Assembly: GCF_022870865.1 (NCBI RefSeq)
Contig: NZ_CP091508.1
Coordinates: forward strand, 1,612,001-1,676,000
DNA: 64,000 nt
Source of the DNA: Uruburuella testudinis
Lineage (GTDB): Bacteria > Pseudomonadota > Gammaproteobacteria > Burkholderiales > Neisseriaceae
Direction: 5' to 3'
Part shown: one piece after another, positions 28,380 through 36,992 of the stretch
Position numbering within the stretch: the first letter of the stretch is position 1
Layout: every line of letters begins with the position of its first letter
Program-made: the position numbers and the translations under genes
The notes under the pieces: model-generated
The model's input: the letters and a program-made list of their open reading frames with translations, nothing else
The model's database searches: none
Told to the model about the DNA's origin: nothing

Positions 28380-29258
28380 ATGACTGCGCCGCTCAAGCTT
28401 ACCGCCAAAACCGCCGATGTGGGCGGCATTCCCGTTGCCCGCGTTTTACCGCAAGCCAAAAAGCGCACCATCGGTGCCTGGTGCTTTCTCGACCATGCCG
28501 GCCCCAGCATATTTGCCGAAGGCGAACCGGGTCTGCAAGTCGGCAGCCACCCGCACACCCACCTGCAAACCTTTACCTGGATGCTGGCCGGTGAAGTGCT
28601 GCATCAAGACAGCCTCGGCAACAAAATACTGATTCGCAGCAAACAGGTTAATCTGATGACGGCAGGCACCGGCATCTGCCACACCGAGCAAACCCCGCCC
28701 GAAAGCCGCAAACTGCATGCCGTGCAGTTGTGGATAGCCCTACCCAAAAACCAGACCATTGCCCCTGCGTTCCAACATTACCCCAAATTGCCCGAATGGC
28801 AGGACAGCGGCGCCGATTATATTCTCACCACCGGCAGCTTCGATGGCCGCACCGCGCCCACACTGCAATACAGCCCCATTGTCGGCGTGGATATCCGCTA
28901 CCGCAACGGCGGCAGCCATTACCATCCGCTCAACCCCGATTTCGAATACGGCATATTGGTGATACAAGGCCGTCTGAACATCGGCAACGAAAGCTTCGGC
29001 CCCAATGATTTGGCCTACCTTCCCACCGGCACAAACGATATCGGGCTGGCAGCCGAGGCCGATACCCATATCATGCTGATTGGCGGTAAGCCGCTGGATT
29101 TCGAACCGGTTATCTGGTGGAACTTCGTTGCCGCCGAGCGCGCCGAAATCGAACGTGCCACCGCTGAATGGAATGCCCACAGCAAACGCTTCGGCAGCAT
29201 CGATACCGAGCTGCAACGCCTGAACGCCCCTGAAGTGCCTTGGGCAAAGCAAAAATAA
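28380..29258 (+). CDS. Pirin family protein
   Basis: Bicupin protein of 292 residues. The N-terminal cupin holds the metal-binding set of pirins: GSHPHTHLQTFTWMLAGEVLH with three His and a Glu, and MTAGTGICHTEQTP before the second domain. Pirins bind iron or another metal; some act as quercetinases, others as redox-sensing co-regulators; the role here is open. ATG at 28380 sits five bases after GGAGCCCATA; an earlier in-frame ATG (28368) overlaps that ribosome site. Single gene, ending at a paired uptake sequence of the ATG dialect. Confidence 0.88.
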   Translation: MTAPLKLTAKTADVGGIPVARVLPQAKKRTIGAWCFLDHAGPSIFAEGEPGLQVGSHPHTHLQTFTWMLAGEVLHQDSLGNKILIRSKQVNLMTAGTGICHTEQTPPESRKLHAVQLWIALPKNQTIAPAFQHYPKLPEWQDSGADYILTTGSFDGRTAPTLQYSPIVGVDIRYRNGGSHYHPLNPDFEYGILVIQGRLNIGNESFGPNDLAYLPTGTNDIGLAAEADTHIMLIGGKPLDFEPVIWWNFVAAERAEIERATAEWNAHSKRFGSIDTELQRLNAPEVPWAKQK

Positions 29259-29270
29259 CCGTTAATATCC

Positions 29271-29305
29271 ATGATGCCGTCTGAAAACTTTTCAGACGGC
29301 ATCAT
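29271..29305 (+). terminator. Uptake-sequence terminator after the pirin gene
   Basis: ATGATGCCGTCTGAAAA and TTTTCAGACGGCATCAT: a 17-base stem made of the ATGCCGTCTGAA dialect, 12 bases after the stop. Confidence 0.8.
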
Positions 29306-29628
29306 TGCATTTAATTAAAATGTATTTGCAACCCCTGTATTTGCAACACCTGCATTTGCTTCACTAAAAAGCATGCCTATTGATAAAAGCCAGTGCATCA
29401 AGCAACAGGTAGAAATCCTTATCGACAGTACGGCACCCGCTTAACGTGCACTTCAGCGCCCGATAAAACAACGCTCATCAAGCCGAATGAAACCGGTTCA
29501 GCCCCATCATGCACTCCGCTGCCTCGCCTTCGCTCAAAGAGAATGGGTGTTACCGCGGTGCTGAAATATAGTGAAATAAAAGAAAAACGGATAAATAAAT
29601 TTCAAATCGTGCATCGCGTATATGCCCT

Positions 29629-29670
29629 TAGGGTGTCCTGACCATTCAGAATTATTCAGATTTCGGGCTT
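29629..29670 (+). repeat. Family A repeat, left terminus only
   Basis: CTTAGGGTGTCCTGACCATTCAG followed by ATTATTCAGATT: only the terminal 25 or so bases match. It is close to the 3' end of the pRiA4b-like gene. Confidence 0.55.
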
Positions 29671-29680
29671 ACTTATTGCA

Positions 29681-29710
29681 TGCCGTCTGAAACTTCCATT
29701 TCAGACGGCC
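29681..29710 (-). terminator. Uptake-sequence terminator of the pRiA4b-like gene
   Basis: TGCCGTCTGAAA and TTTCAGACGGCC face each other 13 bases beyond the minus-strand stop; the outermost pair does not match, mixing the two dialects. Confidence 0.7.
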
Positions 29711-29723
29711 TCATAGCATCAGC

Positions 29724-30428
29724 TCAGTTTTCGTCTATTTCCTGTTTAATCACAGCTGCCATGGCTTTGCCTGCTTCAGTAAGCGAGACCACCTCATCGG
29801 GCTGTTTGCAGGGCGTAACCCAGCCTTGATCGACAAAAAATTCATCCAGTCCTTCTTCCTGCAAATCGCCCCATAATATTTCACCATAACATTGCGGCTC
29901 AGCCAAAGCCATCAATACAGCTTCTTGATTATTTTCCCACACGCTGTCTTCACTATATTGCGGCGGTGATTTGCCTACTCTTTTCGCAGTGCGGCAATAC
30001 CAACCGTCGCTGTCGGGATCATCATCATTAATCTGAAAAATCTTTTCCAGCCGCAGCCGGTGCATCCAGTCGTCGCCGAAGTCGAACCAATAATGGATGA
30101 TGTCTTTTTCCTGTAATCCGGCATCGGCAATGGTAAATTGGGCGGCATTATGTACGGTAGTATTGCCATGACCGGGTACCGGGTCGAGCAGGCTGACTTC
30201 TTCGTGCCGGCCGTATAGCTCTTGCTCATTTTTGATGTCTTGACGGGTCAGCAAAAATTTGAACATATGCGGGTCAAAGCGGTCGAATGCCTCAAAAATT
30301 TCTTCGTGCAACATGGCAAACGGTGCATTGCCGTCCACTTCAATAATGCGGTGCAGTTTGTTGATAGGCTGGCCGCGCTCGCCGATAAGCGATACTTTGA
30401 AACGATACATGGTTACTTTTTTTGACAT
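29724..30428 (-). CDS. pRiA4b ORF-3-like (IS1096 TnpR-like) family protein
   Basis: A 234-residue soluble, acidic protein. The family mark is the aromatic-Asp segment HYWFDFGDDWMHRLRLEKI near residue 115, and the N-terminal YRFKVSLIG strand that opens this fold. Members are found on plasmids, beside transposases and alone on chromosomes; no enzymatic activity is established, though the name recalls a passenger gene of IS1096. No transposase or inverted repeat of an IS flanks it here. A related but distinct member lies at 31620-32228 on the other strand, with an aldo/keto reductase gene between. Confidence 0.75.
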   Translation of the reverse strand: MSKKVTMYRFKVSLIGERGQPINKLHRIIEVDGNAPFAMLHEEIFEAFDRFDPHMFKFLLTRQDIKNEQELYGRHEEVSLLDPVPGHGNTTVHNAAQFTIADAGLQEKDIIHYWFDFGDDWMHRLRLEKIFQINDDDPDSDGWYCRTAKRVGKSPPQYSEDSVWENNQEAVLMALAEPQCYGEILWGDLQEEGLDEFFVDQGWVTPCKQPDEVVSLTEAGKAMAAVIKQEIDEN

Positions 30429-30533
30429 GGTTTACCTCACTGTTTGCCGACATCGTATGATGGGCAAGTTTAACAATTTGTTTGTGATTACACCCATCAA
30501 ACCCTGTGCTGCTTTGGGTGTATTTGCCGTTTT

Positions 30534-31376
30534 TTATTCGACATCCAGCGGCACTCTGCCGTCGGGCACGGGAAACGCCTGATTCAACGCGCCGAACTGC
30601 TCGGCACTCAGGCTGATGGCCAGACAATCGGCAATTTCTTTCATATGTGCCGGTTTGCCGGTGCGCGGGATGGATACCATATTGCTTTGCGACAAGGTAA
30701 AGCACAGCAGCACTTGGTAGACGCTGATGTTTAATTCGGCGGCAATTTGCTGCACGGCGGGGTGGTTGGTTAACCCGCGTTGCAATGCGCCGGCTTGTGC
30801 CAGCGGGCAGTAGGCAATGGTGGGAATGTGGCGTTGGTCTTGCCAAGGCTTCAGCGCCACTTCGATGCCGCGCGAACCGAGGTGGTACAGCACTTGGTTA
30901 GCCCGGCAATGGCTGCCGTTGGCTTCGGCCAGCAATTCCTGCATATCTTCCAAATCAAAATTGGAGACGCCCCAAGCTTTGATTTTGCCTTTTTCTGCCA
31001 TTTTTTCAAAAGTATCGATGGTTTCTGCCAAGGGCGTGCCGCCGCGCCAATGATAAAGATACATATCCAGATAATCGGTTTGCAATGCTTTCAACGAGGC
31101 ATCGAGGCTTTGCTCAAGATAGCGGCGGTTGGCATTTTGGGGCAATACTTTGGAAATAATGTATAAATGTTCGCGCGGATACGGGGCAACGGCTTCACCC
31201 ACCAGGTTTTCCGAACGACCGCTGCCATACATTTCGGCGGTGTCGATGATGGCAATACCGCGCTCGATGCCGTAACGCAGAGCGGCGATTTCTTCGGTGC
31301 GCGTGGCGCTGCTGTCGCCCAGTTTCCATGTGCCCATGCCCAATTTGCCGTGCTGCAATAATGTTTGTGTGGCCAT
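30534..31376 (-). CDS. Aldo/keto reductase
   Basis: NADPH-dependent oxidoreductase with a TIM barrel, 280 residues. The catalytic tetrad is visible: Asp in AIIDTAEMYGSGRSE with Tyr, Lys in YIISKVLPQNA, and His in DMYLYHWRGG; the coenzyme region is AYCPLAQAG and SIPRTGKPAHMKE. Belongs to the bacterial AKR group close to YeaE/2,5-diketogluconate reductases; substrate unknown. Both neighbours are pRiA4b ORF-3-like proteins; the gene is 105 bases upstream of one in the same direction and may share its transcript. Confidence 0.88.
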   Translation of the reverse strand: MATQTLLQHGKLGMGTWKLGDSSATRTEEIAALRYGIERGIAIIDTAEMYGSGRSENLVGEAVAPYPREHLYIISKVLPQNANRRYLEQSLDASLKALQTDYLDMYLYHWRGGTPLAETIDTFEKMAEKGKIKAWGVSNFDLEDMQELLAEANGSHCRANQVLYHLGSRGIEVALKPWQDQRHIPTIAYCPLAQAGALQRGLTNHPAVQQIAAELNISVYQVLLCFTLSQSNMVSIPRTGKPAHMKEIADCLAISLSAEQFGALNQAFPVPDGRVPLDVE

Positions 31377-31619
31377 TTGTCTGCCTTGATGGTGAAGTGG
31401 AAGATAAAGCTATTGTAGCATTGTGCCGGCTTGATGCTTGTCGGGAAGATTAAATGGCGGCCGTCTGAAACGCTTGTGTTCATTCAAAAGCAAAACGCGG
31501 CCGGATGATGTTTTGAATAAATATGAAAATTTGTTGTTCAGACGGCATTACTTTTTATGGCTATTTCCCATACAATCGCACCAACAGATGAAACAATCAT
31601 ATCGTAATAAAGGATTTTT

Positions 31620-32228
31620 ATGAGAATTTACAAGCGCCCAAAAGCACCGCAACTGGTTTACCAACTGCATATTCGTTTGATGGATTCCGAACCGGAAATC
31701 TGGCGGCGGATATTGGTATCGGCAGATATTGATTTGAACAATTTTCACCGGGTGATTCAAGAAGCGTTTGAATGGGAAGGTTACCACCTGTTCCGCTTCA
31801 GCCAATACGAACCTTGGAGCGGCAATGTGGTTTTCCCGCCCACAGATGAATACGGTGCGATAAAGATGCCGAACGAAATGGGAATATATGATGCCCCGCC
31901 ATTGCTGCGCGATGTGTTAGAGGTTGGCGGCCGTTTGTTTTATGTTTACGATTTCGGCGATGACTGGCAACATGAAATTTTGTGTGAAGCGCTGATGATA
32001 AAGCCGCCCAAAATCCGGCTGCCGCTGTGCACAGACGGTGCCAACCATGCGGCTTTTGAAGATGTGGGCGGTGTAGGCGGTTATATGGATATCGTGCATA
32101 CTATCGCCAATCAAGATAAGCCTGAATATCAGCATGCAGTGGCTGAATTAATCGATGCATACGGCAAACGGATTTTGAAGTTTGATGCTGCTGCATTTGA
32201 TCCGAAAAAAGTTAAGTTTTCACGTTAA
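31620..32228 (+). CDS. pRiA4b ORF-3 family protein
   Basis: A 202-residue classical member: LVYQLHIRLMDSEPEIWRRI (near 12-31), FHRVIQEAFEWEGYHLFRF, then the core FYVYDFGDDWQHEI near 105 and CTDGANHAAFEDVGGVGGY in the C-terminal half. Predicted soluble; function unknown. It is more typical than its relative at 29724-30428 and shares mainly the FDFGDDW segment with it. An AAAGGATTTTT ribosome site precedes the ATG. Divergent from the aldo/keto reductase gene; the gap holds two uptake sequences. Confidence 0.82.
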   Translation: MRIYKRPKAPQLVYQLHIRLMDSEPEIWRRILVSADIDLNNFHRVIQEAFEWEGYHLFRFSQYEPWSGNVVFPPTDEYGAIKMPNEMGIYDAPPLLRDVLEVGGRLFYVYDFGDDWQHEILCEALMIKPPKIRLPLCTDGANHAAFEDVGGVGGYMDIVHTIANQDKPEYQHAVAELIDAYGKRILKFDAAAFDPKKVKFSR

Positions 32229-32466
32229 GTGCCACGGGAACAGTTTGCCGTATAGATTATAGGTAATATCCGATGCCGTCTGAAATCCTTTGAAGATTTT
32301 GTAAAATTCCTGTTGTGTCAGCAGAAATGGTTCGGTGGAATGCTTTCACACTGAAAAAGTATTTTGCAAAAGTGCTGTTGGGGTTTCAGACGGCATGGTT
32401 TTACCATAGGCTGCGTTTGAGGCCGTCTGAAAACAGGCCGATAGGTGATGGAGATATGGCAACATA

Positions 32467-32496
32467 AAAAAGCATATCCGGCAGGATATGCTTTTT
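32467..32496. terminator. Bidirectional rho-independent terminator
   Basis: AAAAAGCATATCC, loop GGCA, GGATATGCTTTTT: a perfect stem with A run before and T run after, so it works on either strand. It stands between the plus-strand pRiA4b gene (stop 32228) and the minus-strand argH (stop 32704). Before it lie two uptake sequences of the ATG dialect 115 bases apart (about 32272 and 32385) and one AG form near 32420; nothing else is seen in 32229-32540. Confidence 0.8.
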
Positions 32497-32540
32497 GTGT
32501 AATTTGTTCGTCAACAAGAGACTTATAGAAAAACCATCGA

Positions 32541-32697
32541 TCTAGGTATCTTAACGTCGTTTACAAGGGGCTTTTACCCATGAAAATACAGAATGAACAA
32601 AAATCCATAAAAATTCAATATGTTGCGAGATTTTTTGAATACAGAAAATGCGTTTTCAGGGAAAATACCCGTAAGCCGAATAGTCAGAATGCGCTAG
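32541..32697 (+). repeat. Family A repeat, diverged full-length copy
   Basis: TCTAGGTATCTTAACGTCG at the left and GAATAGTCAGAATGCGCTAG at the right, with recognisable inner blocks (AAAATCCATAAA, GTTGCGAGATTTTTTG, AAAATGCGTTTTCAGGG). It ends seven bases from the argH stop. Confidence 0.65.
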
Positions 32698-32703
32698 AAC
32701 ATG

Positions 32704-34086
32704 CTAACCGAGCAGCTGTGTCCGCCAGCGCCGGGCTTGCAGGCGCACTTGTTCGGGTGCGGTGCCGCCCAAATGGTTGCGTGCATTCAAACTGCCTTCG
32801 GGTGTGAGCACATCATAGACATCGTTTTCAATCAAATCAGAAAAGCCCTGTAACGTTTCCAGCGCCAGTTCGCTCAAATCCACGCCCTGCCCGTCGGCAT
32901 GGCGCACGGCCAAGGCGACGACTTCGTGACTGTCGCGGAACGGCATGCCTTTTTTCACCAGATAATCGGCCAAATCGGTGGCGGTGGCAAAACCCTGCAT
33001 CACGGCGGCGCGCATGTTTTCAGGCTTCACGCTGACACCGCGCATCATGTCGGCATAAATACGCAAGGTGTCGATTAAGGTGTCTACCGTATCAAACATC
33101 GGCTCTTTGTCTTCCTGATTGTCTTTGTTATAGGCCAACGGTTGTGATTTCATTAGCATAATCAAGCCGGTTAGATGGCCGATAACACGGCCTGATTTTC
33201 CGCGCACTAGCTCGGGCACGTCGGGGTTTTTCTTTTGCGGCATGATGCTGGAGCCGGTGCAGAAGCGGTCGGCAATATCGATAAAACCGAAGCGCGGGCT
33301 CATCCATAAAATCAACTCTTCCGACAAGCGGCTCAGATGCACCATCAGCAATGAGGCGGCGGCGGTGAACTCGATGGCAAAATCGCGGTCTGATACGGCA
33401 TCCAGCGAATTTTGGCAAATTTGTTCGAAGCCCAGCAGCTCGGCGGTGGTTTCACGTCGGATCGGATAGGTGGTGCCGGCCAGCGCGGCGGCGCCCAGAG
33501 GCATGCGGTTGACCCGCTTGCGGCAATCGGCCATGCGTTCGTCGTCGCGGCCGAGCATTTCCACATAAGCCAGCATGTGGTGGCCGAAACTTACCGGCTG
33601 TGCAACTTGCAGATGGGTAAAACCGGGCATCACCACTTCGGCGTTTTGTTCGGCCAAATCCACCAGCGCCATTTGCAGATTTTGAATCAAACCCCGAATT
33701 CGGGTGATTTCGTCGCGCAGCCACAACCGGATATCGGTGGCTACTTGATCGTTGCGACTGCGGCCGGTATGCAAACGTTTGCCGGCATCGCCGATTTTAT
33801 CGGTCAGGCGGCGTTCGATGTTCATATGGACATCTTCCAAATCCAATGACCAAGGCATTTTGCCGGCATCGATTTCTGCTATAATGGCGGCCATTCCCTC
33901 ACGGATGGCGGTTAAGTCGTCTGCGCTCAACACGCCCGCCTGATGCAGCATTTGTGCATGTGCTAATGATCCTTGTATGTCCCACTTTGCCAGGCGCTTG
34001 TCGAAATCTATTGATCCGGTATATTTTTTGACCAGCTCCGACACAGGTTCGTTAAACCGGCCCGACCAAGTTTTGCTATCATTCAT
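32704..34086 (-). CDS. argH: Argininosuccinate lyase
   Basis: Last step of arginine synthesis: splits argininosuccinate into arginine and fumarate. The 460-residue protein has the aspartase/fumarase superfamily signature [12 protein letters not shown], the region [20 protein letters not shown] and the catalytic His of [23 protein letters not shown] at 34086 is taken in place of a GTG four codons earlier; the spacing from GTGGA suits the ATG. The gene diverges from the sensor kinase, 43 bases apart. No other arg gene nearby. Confidence 0.95.
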   Translation of the reverse strand: MNDSKTWSGRFNEPVSELVKKYTGSIDFDKRLAKWDIQGSLAHAQMLHQAGVLSADDLTAIREGMAAIIAEIDAGKMPWSLDLEDVHMNIERRLTDKIGDAGKRLHTGRSRNDQVATDIRLWLRDEITRIRGLIQNLQMALVDLAEQNAEVVMPGFTHLQVAQPVSFGHHMLAYVEMLGRDDERMADCRKRVNRMPLGAAALAGTTYPIRRETTAELLGFEQICQNSLDAVSDRDFAIEFTAAASLLMVHLSRLSEELILWMSPRFGFIDIADRFCTGSSIMPQKKNPDVPELVRGKSGRVIGHLTGLIMLMKSQPLAYNKDNQEDKEPMFDTVDTLIDTLRIYADMMRGVSVKPENMRAAVMQGFATATDLADYLVKKGMPFRDSHEVVALAVRHADGQGVDLSELALETLQGFSDLIENDVYDVLTPEGSLNARNHLGGTAPEQVRLQARRWRTQLLG

Positions 34087-34129
34087 TTTATCGTCCACTA
34101 TCGGTTATCTCTAGAATAAGGTGTTACTC

Positions 34130-35167
34130 ATGCCCATTATACGTCAAATCATGTCTCGGTTTGCAGTGCCCGACATGCGAAATTTTGGCACTATTTTGCG
34201 CCTGATTCTTTCCAGCACCGCCGTATTGCTTCTTTTCCCCTTAATCAGCGCCTCACCATACAGCTATTTGGAACAAGTTTACCAGCACGCGAGCTGGGGC
34301 GCCCCCACCTTGCTGATTATTTTGATTGAAGGCTATCTGACTGCCGAAATTTTTCAAAAAATCAAAATACAAGCTTATGCTGTGGCAGTGGCCCATTTGC
34401 TGAACACCTTTATTTTTGTGATGGTGGATTATGTGATTTTGGGCACACGGCAAAGCTTTTGGCAGCATTTCTTTTTGTTTAACTTTGTTGCACTGGCCTT
34501 TATGTATACCGAAGCCACCCGCCGGCAGAGCCTGGTGCCTTCGCTTTCGGAAGCACGGTTGAGCGCGCTTACCGCCCGCATCCGCCCGCATTTTTTGTTT
34601 AACAGCCTCAACGCCGCCATCAGCTTAATCAGACTGCGCCCGTATGATGCGGAAACATTGCTGGAAAACCTGGCCAATCTTTTCCGCGCACAATTGCGCG
34701 ACGGCAGCCAAAGCAGCACGCTGGGGCAGGAAATCGAATGGGCGCAGGAATATATCGCCATCGAGCAAATCCGCATGGGGCATACGCGCGTGCAGGTGAT
34801 GTGGCAGCATAAAGCGCCCGATGATGCAGAAACGCCGCACCTGCTGTTGCAGCCCCTGTTGGAAAATGCAGTATTTCACGGCATCGAATCAGCCCACCGG
34901 CCGGGCTATATTTCGGTGCTCACCGCGCGCCAGAACCATTGGATTTATATCCGCATCGAAAACCCTTATATCCCGACCGAAAGCAACGAAAACGCCAAAC
35001 CGCACAAAGGCAATTCAATGGCCTTGCAAAATTTGCAGGAGCGTTTGTCGCTGATGTATGACAACGATGCAAAAATCAGAAGCCGCAGCTTGGACGGCGT
35101 GTTCCGTGTCGATATCCGCCTGCCCTACCGCAAAAAATCATCCGATTTGGCCAAACTGTTCGGCTGA
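34130..35167 (+). CDS. LytS/AlgZ-type sensor histidine kinase
   Basis: Inner-membrane kinase of 345 residues. Four hydrophobic segments occupy about the first 130 residues with no periplasmic domain of size. The His_kinase (PF06580) domain follows: phospho-acceptor His in IRPHFLFNSLNAAISLI, then the ATPase region LLLQPLLENAVFHGIE and a degenerate G motif (RIENPYIP). AlgZ/FimS proteins share this build. A LytTR response regulator is normally adjacent, but none is in the window. ATG at 34130 has AAGGTG seven bases before; a GTG at 34121 overlaps that site. Signal unknown. Confidence 0.85.
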   Translation: MPIIRQIMSRFAVPDMRNFGTILRLILSSTAVLLLFPLISASPYSYLEQVYQHASWGAPTLLIILIEGYLTAEIFQKIKIQAYAVAVAHLLNTFIFVMVDYVILGTRQSFWQHFFLFNFVALAFMYTEATRRQSLVPSLSEARLSALTARIRPHFLFNSLNAAISLIRLRPYDAETLLENLANLFRAQLRDGSQSSTLGQEIEWAQEYIAIEQIRMGHTRVQVMWQHKAPDDAETPHLLLQPLLENAVFHGIESAHRPGYISVLTARQNHWIYIRIENPYIPTESNENAKPHKGNSMALQNLQERLSLMYDNDAKIRSRSLDGVFRVDIRLPYRKKSSDLAKLFG

Positions 35168-35309
35168 GGCAAACAGCCATCCGGCAGATTTCTTTAACAC
35201 AGGGGCTGCCGCTCAGGTCGTGCTGCTCCTGCCCCGCAATTCAGCATTATCCCGAATCGGGAATCTGGGTTAAAATAAGCGCTTTCCTCTATTGAAATAT
35301 TTGGTTTAA

Positions 35310-36101
35310 ATGGCCCAACACCCCTACCGCCGCTTGCGTGCACAACGGTTCGAAATGCCCGAAGTCGGTATTTCAGAAGAAGGCAATATCCGTTCGCTGC
35401 ACTTGGGCAGCGCCACCATTCAAAGCTCGATGAACCTCGATCATCCGGCCGAGCTGGTGCTTTCATACAGCCGCGCCATGATGGGCTGGCTGCTGTTTGC
35501 CGACCACACGCCCACCCACATCACCCAAATCGGCTTGGGTGGCGGATCATTTGCCCGCTGGATTGACGCCTACCTGCCGGCCACCCGTCAAACTGCCGTC
35601 GATATCAACCCGCAAGTGATTAATGTGGCACGCAGCCTGTTTGAATTGCCTTTTGAAGACGAACATTTTGAAATTATCGAAGCCGACGGCGCCGAATACA
35701 TCAAAACCGTGCGCGGCGGCACTGATGTGATTTTGGTTGACGGTTTTGATGGCGAGCAAATCATCGATGCCCTGGTAGACGAGCCGTTTTTCCGCAACTG
35801 CCGCCGCGCGCTCTCGCCGGAAGGTGTGTTTGTAACCAACTGGTGGAGCGGCGACAAGCGCTATCAGCGTTTTGTCGAACGGTTGTTAGACGTATTTGAA
35901 GGGCGCGTGCTGGAGTTGCCCGCTGAAAGCCACGGCAATATGGCCGTATTTGCGTTTCAAAACACGCCGCAAGAGCAACGTTTGGACACATTGAAAAAAC
36001 GTGCTGAAAAACTAAGCAACCAATACGGCTTAGATTTCAAGCGTATGTTTGCCGATTTTAAAGCCCACAATCAAAATAACGGCAAATCTTTTTGCTTGTA
36101 A
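35310..36101 (+). CDS. Spermidine synthase-like methyltransferase-fold protein
   Basis: A 263-residue Rossmann protein of the spermidine synthase (SpeE) superfamily: SAM/dcSAM site QIGLGGGSFARW near 78, acidic AVDINPQVINVARSLF, EADGAEYI and VILVDGFDGEQI, then FFRNCRRALSPEGVFVTNWW. It lacks the typical N-terminal beta barrel of true SpeE and the substrate motifs are incomplete, so aminopropyl transfer is not assured; it may be a methyltransferase or structural homolog. No speD/speC neighbours. Starts 142 bases after the kinase gene. Confidence 0.7.
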   Translation: MAQHPYRRLRAQRFEMPEVGISEEGNIRSLHLGSATIQSSMNLDHPAELVLSYSRAMMGWLLFADHTPTHITQIGLGGGSFARWIDAYLPATRQTAVDINPQVINVARSLFELPFEDEHFEIIEADGAEYIKTVRGGTDVILVDGFDGEQIIDALVDEPFFRNCRRALSPEGVFVTNWWSGDKRYQRFVERLLDVFEGRVLELPAESHGNMAVFAFQNTPQEQRLDTLKKRAEKLSNQYGLDFKRMFADFKAHNQNNGKSFCL

Positions 36102-36150
36102 GGCCGTCTGAAGCCTGTATAAATTATAAATGGGTAAGGCCGTCTGAAAC

Positions 36151-36318
36151 CCTAGGGTTTCCTGATGTGTCGTTTATGAGGGAATTTTTGTTCCTGGAAA
36201 TGCAGATGCAAGGCAAAAAACGCAGCCAGATTGGACATCTTGCAAGGCTTTTTAATGCAGCAGATGCGTTTTCAGGGGCAAAAAACGCCCTTAAAACGAA
36301 TGTTCAGGATACCCTAGG
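36151..36318 (+). repeat. Family A repeat, full copy
   Basis: CCTAGGGTTTCCTGATGTGTCG to GAATGTTCAGGATACCCTAGG, 168 bases, in inverted orientation relative to the copy at 3708 (its inner blocks read TTTTTGTTCCTGGAAATGCAG first). An uptake sequence abuts the left end. An open frame through it encodes the same peptide, HLARLFNAADAFSGAK, as the false extension of thiE, which shows how well the element is kept. Confidence 0.85.
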
Positions 36319-36354
36319 CCACCGCGCCCAATACCACATTAAGAAAGCAAACCC

Positions 36355-36681
36355 ATGAGCTATTTCGAACGCCACCTTTTTATTTGCACCAACGCCCGCC
36401 ACGATGCTTGCAAACAAAGCTGCAACGATAATGGTGAAGGCGATGCCGCCGTCGATTTTTTAAAAGGCCATGCCAAGCAACTCGGCCTGATCGGCCCCGG
36501 CAAACTGCGTATCAGCAGCACCAGCTGTCTCGGCCGCTGCGAATCCGGCCCCGCTATGGTGATTTACCCCGAAGCGCGCTGGTATACTTATGTTGATGAA
36601 GAAGATTTGCAAGATATACTCGATCAAGATTTAAGCAACGGCGAAGTGGTAACACGTTTGCTGATTGATGCGCCCAAATAA
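36355..36681 (+). CDS. Thioredoxin-fold [2Fe-2S] ferredoxin
   Basis: A 108-residue Shethna-type ferredoxin. Cluster cysteines: Cys11 (LFICTN), Cys23 (KQSC), Cys58 and Cys62 (STSCLGRC), giving the pattern C-x11-C ... C-x3-C. These small proteins carry electrons and are related to the NuoE 24-kDa subunit; partner unknown. It is boxed in by a family A copy 36 bases upstream and a family B copy directly downstream, so it is probably transcribed alone. Confidence 0.9.
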   Translation: MSYFERHLFICTNARHDACKQSCNDNGEGDAAVDFLKGHAKQLGLIGPGKLRISSTSCLGRCESGPAMVIYPEARWYTYVDEEDLQDILDQDLSNGEVVTRLLIDAPK

Positions 36682-36743
36682 AATAACAGCCATTCACAAA
36701 CGGCGTTGACCGTCTTGTTGGCTTACTTTGGTGAATGGGTATT
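36682..36743. repeat. Family B repeat, short form
   Basis: AATAACAGCCATTCACAAAC ... TTTGGTGAATGGGTATTA: inverted ends around a GCGTTGACCGTCTTGTTGGCTTAC core. Starts at the ferredoxin stop codon. Confidence 0.75.
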
Positions 36744-36765
36744 ACAACTGACATTTGTTGCCGCA

Positions 36766-36793
36766 AGGCCGTCTGAAAGCTTTCAGACGGCCT
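36766..36793 (+). terminator. Uptake-sequence hairpin between two B repeats
   Basis: AGGCCGTCTGAAAG and CTTTCAGACGGCCT, a perfect 28-base palindrome with no loop, 85 bases after the ferredoxin stop. Confidence 0.8.
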
Positions 36794-36841
36794 CTGGCAA
36801 AACCAAGCTTTACATGCCGACGGTCGGATAACTGAATATCG

Positions 36842-36953
36842 AATAATGCCCATTCACAAAAAACAACCTAACGGCGGTGATTCGCCTTACCCTGCGTGCG
36901 TACTGTCGTCGGCTCGCCGATTTGTTCGCTTACTTTTATGAATGGGTATAATC
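36842..36953. repeat. Family B repeat, medium form
   Basis: AATGCCCATTCACAAAAAAC ... TTTTATGAATGGGTATAATC, about 112 bases. The inside has GTGCGTACTGTCGTCGGCTC followed by GCCGATTTGTTCGCTTAC, seen again in the long copies. It ends 40 bases before the hydrolase start and may contain its promoter. Confidence 0.75.
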
Positions 36954-36992
36954 AGAAAGCCTCAGCACTTGGGGCAAACCGAAAGAAAAATA

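Larger units (their letters stand above)
29259..29723. other. Intergenic region between pirin and pRiA4b-like gene
   Basis: No gene in 465 bases. It holds the pirin terminator, a diverged stretch around 29500-29570 (GCACTCCGCTGCCTCGCC and AAAGAGAATGGGTGTTACCG) that loosely recalls the inside of long family B copies, a family A left end at 29629 and an uptake hairpin before the minus-strand gene. It looks like a graveyard of the two repeat families. Confidence 0.5.

Noticed and set aside
29724..32228. An insertion sequence around the TnpR-like proteins
   Set aside because: No transposase and no matching terminal inverted repeats were found on either side.
32580..32807. A 75-codon plus-strand frame
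   Set aside because: It starts inside a family A repeat and ends in antisense argH.
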